In this document: positions 40,288 through 48,917 of the stretch, in pieces
Layout: every line of letters starts with the position of its first letter
Position numbering within the stretch: position 1 is the stretch's first letter
Assembly: GCF_014651895.1 (NCBI RefSeq)
Contig: NZ_BMXT01000004.1
Span: 1 to 64,000 of the forward strand
Source of the DNA: Rhodanobacter panaciterrae
GTDB taxonomy: Bacteria > Pseudomonadota > Gammaproteobacteria > Xanthomonadales > Rhodanobacteraceae
Length of the DNA: 64,000 nucleotides
Direction: 5' to 3'
Made by a program: the position numbers and the translations under genes
The notes under the pieces: model-generated
The model's input: only the letters and a program-made list of their open reading frames with translations
What the model was told of the DNA's origin: nothing
The model's database searches: none

Positions 40288-41932
40288 AACTGAAGATCTC
40301 CGGGGTGGTGCGTTCGACCAGCACCACCTGCTCCAGCGAATCGGCCTCGTCGTCGTAGACCATCATGCTGATGCATTCGCCATGTGCGGTGGTGTGCACC
40401 TTGATCGTGCCTTCATAGAGCGCGGCACGATCCCTGATGGCATCCATGCCCAAGCCGGTGGCGGCCAAGCGGTGGAGCAAGGGGCCACCACGCACCAGCA
40501 ATCCCGAATCCGCCGAAAAGAGTGCATCGATCCGGACGACAGCCCAACGCCGCCCGGCGTGCTGACCGCTGCGCAGGTGAACCGTGAGATCGCCCACGCT
40601 GTGGGCGGCGCACAGGTGAGTGACCACCTCGCATACCAGGCGGTGAAGTGCGAGTTGCATGGGGTGGGACAACTGGTCCACACCACCCCGCGCCCGGCAC
40701 CAATAACCGATGCGATGGCTGTTGAGGGCTCGGGCAATGCCACCATGACGCAGTGCGGCGGCCAGGCCTTGCTCACGCAAAGTCACTGGATTCAGGCCGT
40801 CTGCCAACTGGAACAACTGTTCCCGGGTGACCGTGGTGCGGCGCCGAAGCTCGCGTGAATCCACCTGCGGCCGAAACTGTCGCAGGCGTTCGAACATCAT
40901 CTCTTCGGTTGCATGCACAGTTTCACTGATCAACTCGATCCCCAACGAGGTCTGGCGCAACTGCGCCTCGCACTGCGCCTGGATACGGCGAGCCAGATCG
41001 AGGGATTTTTCGGCGGGTTCGCCTCCGTGCCCTTTCTGCTGATGCAGCTGTGCAATCCGGCTTCCAAACAGCAACATCGACGTAGTGGCAAAGGCCACAA
41101 AAACCTCAGCCTGCAGAGTCGACGTATCACGCAGTTCAGGCATCGTCACTACCACGGCGATGCTCGCGACCGCGCCGCCGACTGCAGCGCCATGCCAACC
41201 GTGGCGCAGAGCAAGCCAGATCACCGGTAAAAACATCAGCATCTGTGCGACCTGTCGCGACCCCACACTCGACGCCTCCAGCCCGATCCATACGAGCAGC
41301 GCCAACGCCGGCAGCACGAACGCCACTGACTCGATCGCCAGACGACCGCGCAATGCATTCTCGATGGTCACACGCCACGACGCGGCCCGCTTTGCCCTGC
41401 CCTCCCACACCATCAGCACGAGGGGCACCAGCGTCAGAATGCCCAAGTAGTTGCCAATGAAATACTGTGCTGCAGCAACGCCGTAGTCGATCGGCGGATA
41501 ATTGGAGGGAGTTTTGACCACCGAGAGTGCAGCCAGGTTCATAAGGGACCAAAGCCCAGAAATCACCAACGTGCATATCAGCACGGCACCCATGCGCACC
41601 GGACCACGAGCAGGGATCATGCTCAAGCGGTCGCGGCATGCCTTGACCACCGGCATCGCAAGGGCGATGGGAGGCACCAGCATGAGGCTGGACCAGACCC
41701 AGCCAAAGCTCTCAAGGCACGAGAGGCTGACATACGCCAATGGGCCAATTTCGCCGATCACCAGTGCCGGCCAATAACGGTAAGGCACCAGCAACAGCAC
41801 GGACAGGCGGTAGCCGGTGAACAGCACCCAGTGCGACCACGACACTTGTCGCAGCAGCGCATATCCGAGCGCATAGCACAGGGCTACCGCGCCATGCCGC
41901 AGCCATACGCTCCATCGTATTCCATGACTCAT
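40280..41932 (-). CDS. MASE1-type membrane sensor with degenerate histidine-kinase region
   Basis: A 550-residue protein. About eight to ten membrane helices (residues 10-300) resemble the MASE1 sensor domain. The C-terminal 240 residues align by pattern with NarL-type kinases: QLADGLNPVTLREQGLAAALR mirrors the end of the HisKA_3 dimerisation domain, and TGLGMDAIRDRAALYEGTIKV mirrors the G2 box. The phosphoacceptor histidine region reads SRELRRRTTVTREQL, the N box is VTHLCAAHSVGDL without the usual NAxKH, and the DxGxG motif is replaced by DALFSADSG. It is therefore probably not an ordinary kinase. The ATG follows GAGGGG by 6 nt. No response regulator lies next to it. Confidence 0.72.
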   Translation of the reverse strand: MSHGIRWSVWLRHGAVALCYALGYALLRQVSWSHWVLFTGYRLSVLLLVPYRYWPALVIGEIGPLAYVSLSCLESFGWVWSSLMLVPPIALAMPVVKACRDRLSMIPARGPVRMGAVLICTLVISGLWSLMNLAALSVVKTPSNYPPIDYGVAAAQYFIGNYLGILTLVPLVLMVWEGRAKRAASWRVTIENALRGRLAIESVAFVLPALALLVWIGLEASSVGSRQVAQMLMFLPVIWLALRHGWHGAAVGGAVASIAVVVTMPELRDTSTLQAEVFVAFATTSMLLFGSRIAQLHQQKGHGGEPAEKSLDLARRIQAQCEAQLRQTSLGIELISETVHATEEMMFERLRQFRPQVDSRELRRRTTVTREQLFQLADGLNPVTLREQGLAAALRHGGIARALNSHRIGYWCRARGGVDQLSHPMQLALHRLVCEVVTHLCAAHSVGDLTVHLRSGQHAGRRWAVVRIDALFSADSGLLVRGGPLLHRLAATGLGMDAIRDRAALYEGTIKVHTTAHGECISMMVYDDEADSLEQVVLVERTTPEIFSFS

Positions 41933-42286
41933 CCGGTGCCCCTCGATGACCAGACATCTTTCGGCAAGAACGATTGGGGGTCATACCCCTTCGTGATCAT
42001 GCCTGTGAAATCGCGCCGAAACTGCGAACCCACACACGGAGCGGACCGCCCCGAAAAGAACTTCCCCGCCTGATAGTCCTATACCGGCGCCTTCTCTGCA
42101 ATGCTCCCGATGGTCGCCAACCCACATGCAGAGAGGCCGCCCAAAACCTGGGCCGGCCCTGGAGCCGCACAAATGACGGATCCGGCCAACCTGCCGCCGG
42201 AACTGACAATTTCGGTGGCGGCGGCGCTATTCGCAACATCCATCGATAATTTGAAACGATGATCCAGCCCAGCAAGCAACGCCGCC
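41933..42286. other. Intergenic region between sensor gene and RND efflux operon
   Basis: About 350 nt without a supportable gene. The left end must hold the promoter of the sensor gene (minus strand). A small GGGGT-CAT-ACCCC palindrome is at about 41977-41989. No terminator for the efflux operon was found here. Confidence 0.55.
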
Positions 42287-45200
42287 TCATACTTCCAAAC
42301 GGTCATCCGGTCGCGCCACCAGTGCATACAGCGCCGGCATCAGGAAGATGCTGATCAGCAGGCGCGTGAACAGGCCGCTGACGATGACCAGGGCAAACGG
42401 CCGCTGGGTATCGGTGCCGACGCCAGTGGACAGTGCCGCCGGCAACAGTCCCAGCGCTGCCACCAGCGCGGTCATCATGATCGGGCGCAACCGCAGGATC
42501 GCACCTTCACGAATGGCCTCGGTGATATCGGTGCCGCTGCGCCGGAGTTCGTTGACGTAAGAGATGTACACGACGGCCGTCTGCACCGAGACGCCAAACA
42601 GGGCCAGGAAGCCGATGCCGGACGAAACCGAGAACGGTGTGCCGGTGAGCCACAGCGCCACGATGCCGCCGACCGGAGCCGACAACAGTACGCCGAGTAC
42701 GGTGATCAGCGGGAACTTGAAGTTGCTGTACAGCGTGAACAGCAGCAGAAAAATCAGCGCCAGGGTCAGCGGCAGAATGACATTGAGCTGCGCGCGCGAT
42801 GCCGTGTACTCGGTGTATTCCCCACCCCAGTCCAGGTGGTAGCCCTGCGGCATGACCACCTTCTTGTTGACTTGCTGGATGCCATCTTCCACCGCGCCAG
42901 CCAGATCGCGCCCTTCCACCGAGAACTGCACGCCGATGTAGCGTGAATTGTTCTGGCGGTAGATGAACGAGGCACCGTTGGTCACCTGGATGTCCGCGAA
43001 CTCCTTGAGTGGAATCTGTTGCCCGCCGGGCGTGGCTACCGGAATATTGCCGATTTCCTCGGGGGTATCCCGGTAGGGACGATCGAGGCGGACCACGAGA
43101 TCAAACTGCTTTTCCTGCTGCACCACCTGGGTGGCCACGTCGCCGCCGATGGCGGTGGTTATCAGCGCATTGATGTCGTCGACGTTCACGCCGTAGCGGG
43201 CAATCGCCGCGCGATTGATCTTGATGGTCAGGCTGGGCTGGCCAAGCTCCTTCACCAGGGTGACATCGTGGATGCCGCGCACCTTCTCCAGGATCTGCTT
43301 GATCGCCTTGCCCTTCTGCTGCAGCGTATCCAGATTCGGGCCGAACACCTTGACCGCCAGCGCGCTCTTCAGGCCCGACTCCGCCTCATCCACCGCATCC
43401 TCCGCCGGCTGGGTGTAGTTGAAGATGATGCCGGGAAACGACTGCAGCTTCTGGTTGATCGCCTGGGTCAGCGCAGCCTTGGTGCGATAGCGGCCCGTCC
43501 ATTCCGAGTAGGGTTTCAGGCCGACGTAGAACTCGACGTTGAAGAAACCGGTCGAATCGGTGCCGTCATCGGGCCGACCCAGTTCGGAGGCAACCGTGGT
43601 GACTTCGGGAAAGGAGCGCAGAATGTCCCTGATCTGTGGCGTGATCTTGGCCGACTCGTCGTACGAGATCGTGTAGGGCATCGTGGCACGCACCCACAAT
43701 GCGCCTTCATCCAGCTGCGGCATGAACTCGCCGCCGATGAAAGGGATCAGCAGCAGCGAAACCGCCAGCACGATGGTCGCGGCACCCGTCGTCCACCAAG
43801 GGCGGGCCAGGCAGGCATCGAGACCCTTGGTGTAAACCGACTTGATCGCCTCGAACACGGCATTGCGCCGTTCACGCACGCCATTGCGCATGAAGTGCGC
43901 GCACAACACCGGCAGCAAGACCAGGGTGACGATCAGCGAACCGACCAGGGCGAAGACCATGGTGTCCGCCATCGGCTTGAACAGCGTGCCCGAGGGACCG
44001 GACAGCACATAGATCGGCAGGAAGCTGGCCACGATCACCGCGACGGCATAGAACAGCGGGCGATCCACTTCTGCAGCCGCGTCCAGAATCACTTCCTTGA
44101 TGCTGAGCGAGGTTCCCTTTCGCTCCGCTATCTGGCGGTAGATGTTTTCCACCATCACCACCGCGCCATCCACCAGGATGCCGAAATCGATCGCGCCGAT
44201 GGAAAGCAGGTTGGCCGAGGCTTGCTGGAGATCGAGACAGATGAACGCGAACAGCAGCGCCAGCGGGATGGTGGTGGCGACGATCAGTCCGGCGCGGAAA
44301 TCGTAGAGGAAGAAGATGAGGATCACGACGACCAGCACCATGCCGCGCAGCAGGTTGTCTTCCACCACCTTGGTGGTCAGCGCGATCAGGTCGCTGCGGT
44401 CGTAGAACGGAACGACTTTCACATCCTTGGGCAGGATCTGCTCGTTCAGCTCTTTCGTCTTCGCCTCGACACCCTTCAGGACGTCCTGCGTCTTTTCGCC
44501 CTTGCGCAACAGGATGACGCCCTCCACCGCATCGTTCTGCTTCTCGAAGCCGAACTCGCCCAGCCGTGGCGCGATGCCAATGGTCACGCGACCGACATCC
44601 TTCAGCAGGATCGGGGTGCCGTTGTGAACGGCCAGCACTACGTTGCCGATGTCTTCCAGCGTTTCCATGCGGCCCAGGCCGCGCACGTAATAGAACTGGC
44701 CACCCTGCGAATAGAAACCACCGCCGGCATTGCTGTTGTTGGCCGTCAGCGAGGCTTCCACCTGCTGCACCGACAGGCCGGCGCCGGCAACTTTCACCGG
44801 ATCGAGCAGCACCTGATATTGCATGGTGCCGCCGCCAAACCCCGAATCATCCGCCACACCGGGAACCGACTTGTACTGGGGCTCGATGGTCCAGGCCTCG
44901 AGCGTCTTCAGCTCCATCGGCGAGCGGTCGGAACTTTGCAATACGTATCGGTAGATCAGGCCCGATGGCGAGGACAATGGGGATACCGACGGAGTCACTC
45001 CGCTCGGCAAGCTGACACCAGGCAGCAGGTTGAACACCTGCTGGCGCGTGTAGTCATCACCCGCGCCTTCGTGGAACGTGATGACGACGTCGGACAATCC
45101 ATACAGCGAGATCGAGCGGACGTTGTCCGTCTTCGGAATGCCGGTCATGCCGATTTCCATCGGCACCGTGATCAGCCGCTCCACTTCCTCGGCGGTATGC

Positions 45201-45406
45201 CCAGGCCACTGGGTAATGATCTCGACGATGGGCGGCGACAGATCCGGATAGGCATCCACCGGCAACCGCTGCAACGACCGCGCGCCCGCGCCGATCAATA
45301 CCAGCATCATCAGGATGACGAGAAAGGGCTGGCCCAGCGAAGCGGCCACGACCCGGTTCATGAGCGACGTCGTTCGCGACGGCGCCGAGGGCAGTTGGTC
45401 GCTCAT
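42287..45406 (-). CDS. Heavy-metal efflux RND transporter (CzcA/CusA family)
   Basis: A 1039-residue inner-membrane proton-driven pump with 12 helices and two large periplasmic loops. The first helix starts LGQPFLVILMMLVLIGAG. The proton-relay helix IDFGILVDGAVVMVEN has the acidic residues typical of CzcA-type (divalent cation) pumps rather than the Cu/Ag type. It overlaps the adaptor gene by 4 nt and is the third gene of the operon. Which metal is pumped is not provable from sequence. Confidence 0.9.
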   Translation of the reverse strand: MSDQLPSAPSRTTSLMNRVVAASLGQPFLVILMMLVLIGAGARSLQRLPVDAYPDLSPPIVEIITQWPGHTAEEVERLITVPMEIGMTGIPKTDNVRSISLYGLSDVVITFHEGAGDDYTRQQVFNLLPGVSLPSGVTPSVSPLSSPSGLIYRYVLQSSDRSPMELKTLEAWTIEPQYKSVPGVADDSGFGGGTMQYQVLLDPVKVAGAGLSVQQVEASLTANNSNAGGGFYSQGGQFYYVRGLGRMETLEDIGNVVLAVHNGTPILLKDVGRVTIGIAPRLGEFGFEKQNDAVEGVILLRKGEKTQDVLKGVEAKTKELNEQILPKDVKVVPFYDRSDLIALTTKVVEDNLLRGMVLVVVILIFFLYDFRAGLIVATTIPLALLFAFICLDLQQASANLLSIGAIDFGILVDGAVVMVENIYRQIAERKGTSLSIKEVILDAAAEVDRPLFYAVAVIVASFLPIYVLSGPSGTLFKPMADTMVFALVGSLIVTLVLLPVLCAHFMRNGVRERRNAVFEAIKSVYTKGLDACLARPWWTTGAATIVLAVSLLLIPFIGGEFMPQLDEGALWVRATMPYTISYDESAKITPQIRDILRSFPEVTTVASELGRPDDGTDSTGFFNVEFYVGLKPYSEWTGRYRTKAALTQAINQKLQSFPGIIFNYTQPAEDAVDEAESGLKSALAVKVFGPNLDTLQQKGKAIKQILEKVRGIHDVTLVKELGQPSLTIKINRAAIARYGVNVDDINALITTAIGGDVATQVVQQEKQFDLVVRLDRPYRDTPEEIGNIPVATPGGQQIPLKEFADIQVTNGASFIYRQNNSRYIGVQFSVEGRDLAGAVEDGIQQVNKKVVMPQGYHLDWGGEYTEYTASRAQLNVILPLTLALIFLLLFTLYSNFKFPLITVLGVLLSAPVGGIVALWLTGTPFSVSSGIGFLALFGVSVQTAVVYISYVNELRRSGTDITEAIREGAILRLRPIMMTALVAALGLLPAALSTGVGTDTQRPFALVIVSGLFTRLLISIFLMPALYALVARPDDRLEV

Positions 45407-46593
45407 TGGCTTTGCATGAACTGGACGAAGATGGCGCCATCGATCACGACCTGGTCGCCGCTCTTGAGCCCTTCCGGAATCACGTACTGGTCGCCGGTGC
45501 GAGAACCCAAAGTCACATGCTGTCGCGCGAAACTGCCGTCAGGCTGGACGGCATAGACAAACGGCAGGTTCTCATCATCACGCAGGATCGCCGACACCGG
45601 CACCAGCAGCCCGCTGCTTGGTTGACGGGCCTGGATTCGTACGCGGACATACATCTGTTTCTTCAGCAGGCCGCGGGGATTTTCGACGACTACTCGCGCG
45701 ATCACCGCACGAGTGTCGGGATCCACCACGGCCGAGATGTTGTCCACGGTTCCGTCAAGGCTGGTCGAAGCGGTACCGGTCTCCACCTGCGCGGAGTCGC
45801 CCACGCTGACCGAAGCCAGCTCGGAGGCGGAAATCTGCGTCATCACCCAGACGCGTGAAAGATCGGCCACCGTGAAGCACGGCGTGGTGCCCGCCTGCAG
45901 CAGTTGTCCTGGCGTAATCAGCTTTTCCGCCACGGTGCCGGTGATCGGCGAGCGGATGATGCCCTGGATGCGCGACACCGCTCGGCCGGCCTGGATGTCC
46001 TTGATGATTTGCGGATCCACATCCAGCGAGACCAGCGCCTGCCGGGCAGCATCACGATCTGCCTCGGCATTGGCCGCATCGGTCTGAGCCTGCTCTGCTT
46101 CACGCGTCGAGACACCATTGTGCTGAACCAGGTCCTTGTCCGCATCGGCAAGCCGACGTGCATTCTTTGCGGTGACGATGGCCTTGACGTAGGTGCTGAC
46201 GGCCGCGGCAAAATCGGGCGAGTCAACTTCCGCCAGCGGCTCGCCCTTCTTCACCTTCTGGCCGGGGGAAACGAGCAGGCGCGACACCGGACCCGAGAAC
46301 GGTGCCAGCACGCTGGTGGCCTGCTCGTTGTCGAAGTCCACCGCACCGGTGCTGTCGACCGTCTTGCGGAACTGGGAGGGCGCGACGGTGTAGAGGTGGA
46401 TGCTCTTGCGCTGGTCGGTCGTCAAGCTGACATTCCTGGGCGTCGCCGAGGCCGCCTGCGCGTCGTTGTCCGTTTTGCTTGAGCAACCCTGGACCAGCGC
46501 GAGCGTCAGCAGCATCCCGGCAGCCAGGAGTGTGCGCAGCCATCTGCCCCGGCATTCCACACCCGGCATCGTGTAAAGAGATTTATTTTTCAT
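45403..46593 (-). CDS. RND efflux periplasmic adaptor (CzcB-like)
   Basis: A 396-residue membrane-fusion protein. The N terminus has a hydrophobic signal ending LVQGC (probable lipid-anchored Cys37). Next come a lipoyl-like half motif (APFSGPVSRLLVSPGQKVKKGEPLAEV), a helical hairpin (about 160-230), the second lipoyl half (RSPITGTVAEKLITPGQLLQAG) and beta-barrel/MP domains. It links the inner-membrane pump to the outer-membrane channel. It overlaps the channel gene by 11 nt and the pump gene by 4 nt. No His-rich metal-binding tail is seen. Confidence 0.88.
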   Translation of the reverse strand: MKNKSLYTMPGVECRGRWLRTLLAAGMLLTLALVQGCSSKTDNDAQAASATPRNVSLTTDQRKSIHLYTVAPSQFRKTVDSTGAVDFDNEQATSVLAPFSGPVSRLLVSPGQKVKKGEPLAEVDSPDFAAAVSTYVKAIVTAKNARRLADADKDLVQHNGVSTREAEQAQTDAANAEADRDAARQALVSLDVDPQIIKDIQAGRAVSRIQGIIRSPITGTVAEKLITPGQLLQAGTTPCFTVADLSRVWVMTQISASELASVSVGDSAQVETGTASTSLDGTVDNISAVVDPDTRAVIARVVVENPRGLLKKQMYVRVRIQARQPSSGLLVPVSAILRDDENLPFVYAVQPDGSFARQHVTLGSRTGDQYVIPEGLKSGDQVVIDGAIFVQFMQSQ

Positions 46594-48130
46594 CTTTGTT
46601 CCGGATTGAATCTGCCTGGTCCAGCTCCGCACGGTGCCACCAGCCACCGCCCAGCGCCTGAAACAACGCGGCCGTATCGGCATAACGATTGGCCTGGGCC
46701 TGCACTAGGGCGATCTGTGTTTGCTGGTCGGCTTGCTCGGCGCTCAGCAGCGAGAGATAACTGGCATAGCCGTCCTTCCACTGGCGCTGGGACAGATCCA
46801 GAGTGACCTTGGCCGCATTGGCGGCAGCGGCGGCGGCCTTCAGGCCCTCGGCGTCCTGTTCAAGCGCGGTCAGTGTGTCGGCGACATTCTGAAAGGCGGT
46901 CAGGACCGTGCTGCGATATTGCTCGGCCGCTTCAACATAAGCCGCCTTCGCTGCGCGCTGCTGGTGCAGCAGTGCTCCGCCCTGAAAAATGGGCGCGGTC
47001 AGATCTGCGCCCAAACTCCAGAATCCCGTGCCTGACTTGAACACCTGGCCGATCGCCAGCGCCGTGCTGCCTGCATTCGCGGTCAACTGGATATTCGGCA
47101 ACCGGTTCGCCGTGGCGATACCGACCTGCGCACTGGCAGCATGCATGTTCGCCTCGGCCTGCAGCACATCCGGGCGCTGCGCCACCAGTTGCGAAGGCAG
47201 GCTCAGTGGCAACTCCTGCGGCAGCTGCAAATCCGCCAGTTCGAATTTTTCAGCCGATGCCTGGCTCGGGAACTGGCCAGCCAGAACAGCGAGCAGGTGA
47301 CTCTGCTGGTCCAGCTGCTTGACCAGAGCTGGCAGCGTGGCCGTGACCTGGGCGAGCTGCGATTCCTGCGCGGCGACCTCCAGCCGACCGACGTAACCCT
47401 TCGCCATCTGGTAGCGCAGGATCTGCAGCATGTGCGTGTTGATCTCGATCAGCCGGCGCGTCGCATCGATCTGCGCCTGCAGCGATGCCCGCTGGACCGC
47501 GGCGGCCACCACATTCGCGCTCAACGTGATCTGCGCCGCGATCATCTGGTAGCGAACGGCCTGTTCCTGTGCCTTCAACGACTCCACGGTACGGCGGTTC
47601 AGCCCGAACACGTCGGGCGCATACGACACACTGACCTGTGGAGTGAACAGGTTGTACAAAAAGGCGTTGTTGCTGGGTACCGGCGCGAGTGCACCGGGCG
47701 GATCCTGCTGACGGGTGGCCGAAAACCCTGCGCTGACGCTGGGGTAGTAGGCACCCCGCCCTGCCAGCGTATTTTCCCTGGCCACCGACAATGCCGCCTG
47801 CGCCGCCTTGAGATCGGGATTGCTGGCGAGTGACTGTTTAATCAGCGCATTCAGCGGTCTGGAATGAAACAGCGTCCACCAGTCGGCAGGTATGTCGCTG
47901 CCCTTGTTGAAGCGCTGGGCTTCGCCACCGGCCACGTTCGCGCTGCTGGCCGTGGTCGCAAGCGGATGGGCGGTGTAATCGCCGATATCAGGCGCAGCGG
48001 GTTTCCTGAAGTCGGGGCCTACGGCGCAGCCGGCAAGCCATAGACAGGAGATGATCCCGATGAAAGGTAGCGCGATGAAAAGCGGCACATGCGATGACAG
48101 GGCATGGGCAACCGACGAAACTTTCGCCAT
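46583..48130 (-). CDS. Outer-membrane efflux channel (NodT/OprM family)
   Basis: A 515-residue TolC-superfamily lipoprotein. The signal ends LWLAGC (Cys35) and leads into VGPDFRKPAAPD, the NodT-family start. Two repeated OEP units follow, with VSYAPDVFGLNRRTVESLKA and PNIQLTANAGSTALAIG. The ATG at 48130 has AGAGG 7 nt upstream; the ATG 57 nt earlier lacks one. It is the first gene of the operon and its channel completes the tripartite pump. Confidence 0.88.
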   Translation of the reverse strand: MAKVSSVAHALSSHVPLFIALPFIGIISCLWLAGCAVGPDFRKPAAPDIGDYTAHPLATTASSANVAGGEAQRFNKGSDIPADWWTLFHSRPLNALIKQSLASNPDLKAAQAALSVARENTLAGRGAYYPSVSAGFSATRQQDPPGALAPVPSNNAFLYNLFTPQVSVSYAPDVFGLNRRTVESLKAQEQAVRYQMIAAQITLSANVVAAAVQRASLQAQIDATRRLIEINTHMLQILRYQMAKGYVGRLEVAAQESQLAQVTATLPALVKQLDQQSHLLAVLAGQFPSQASAEKFELADLQLPQELPLSLPSQLVAQRPDVLQAEANMHAASAQVGIATANRLPNIQLTANAGSTALAIGQVFKSGTGFWSLGADLTAPIFQGGALLHQQRAAKAAYVEAAEQYRSTVLTAFQNVADTLTALEQDAEGLKAAAAAANAAKVTLDLSQRQWKDGYASYLSLLSAEQADQQTQIALVQAQANRYADTAALFQALGGGWWHRAELDQADSIRNKDEK

Positions 48131-48225
48131 TACCTCACCTCTCGCCCCCCGGGTCTTGGCAAGCGCATCGACCCACGTCTTGTTCATGCGAGCGTGTCTT
48201 CAGGGAATGGGGTAACCGGAATGCA

Positions 48226-48237
48226 ACGATATATCGT
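48226..48237. promoter_or_regulatory. Candidate operator: 12-bp perfect palindrome
   Basis: ACGATATATCGT is a perfect palindrome in a short AT-rich island, 96 nt upstream of the efflux operon start (minus strand) and 120 nt upstream of the small plus-strand gene at 48357. Its position between divergent units suggests a regulator site. The regulator is unknown. Confidence 0.4.
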
Positions 48238-48356
48238 ATCAATTATGGACGAAAGCCATGCCGAAAGTCACGGTTTCAAATGGACCCTCTCCATCACTCC
48301 GCGGCATCGGAGCGACGTGCGAAAATCGGATCACCCAACGATGACCCGCGTAGCCC

Positions 48357-48656
48357 ATGACCTCCCAGAAATACGACTTCCGCCAGTTCCAGGAAGAACT
48401 TGCCAAACTCGAACGCAAGGTTGAAAAGCAGCAACCGTCCAAACCACTTGGCAAGAAGGCCGTGGCGGCCCAGCGTCTGGCGATGGCGCGCGAAGAATTC
48501 CTAGTGCTGCGCAAGCGGCACGAGCTGACCGTTGCGGACGTCGTCGCCTTCTTCCCCGAGGAAGAAGGCATCGCCTACCTGCAGCAGCTCATCGTCGCGG
48601 CGCAGGCAAAGCCCCGGCGGACACGCAAGGTTACGGAAGCACCCGACGCGGGTTGA
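48357..48656 (+). CDS. Small hypothetical protein with coiled-coil start
   Basis: A 99-residue charged protein. Residues 5-55 are predicted helical (FRQFQEELAKLERKVEKQ), followed by a helix-rich segment HELTVADVVAFFPEEEGIAYL and a basic tail PRRTRK. It could be nucleic-acid binding, but no family is recognised. No strong ribosome site precedes the ATG. Codon use matches the genome. Confidence 0.6.
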   Translation: MTSQKYDFRQFQEELAKLERKVEKQQPSKPLGKKAVAAQRLAMAREEFLVLRKRHELTVADVVAFFPEEEGIAYLQQLIVAAQAKPRRTRKVTEAPDAG

Positions 48657-48917
48657 GGGCCGATGCGCCAACCGACCTGATAGCGGCACTCGGCCATCAC
48701 CCTGTATCTCCGCGCAGACCGCCTCGACGGCAGGTGGAAAGCCAACGCGCACACCTCGCCCGACAACTGCGTCAAACTCAAGATCGGCGCTGGCAAATGG
48801 ACGGCCAAACCGTCGGCGTTTCGGCATGTGCCACGACACGAGCCGGCCCAGACGAATAGACCAGACCTCGGATGCTCACTAGTATCGGAGCACTCCTTCC
48901 CCGATCGGTGACTGCCC

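Noticed and set aside
41974..42249. A 91-codon plus-strand frame between the sensor and efflux genes
   Set aside because: No ribosome site, no family, residue use unlike neighbours.
43019..45556. An 845-codon plus-strand open frame opposite the RND pump gene
   Set aside because: Composition is His/Arg/Gln-rich shadow coding; the minus strand encodes a clear pump.
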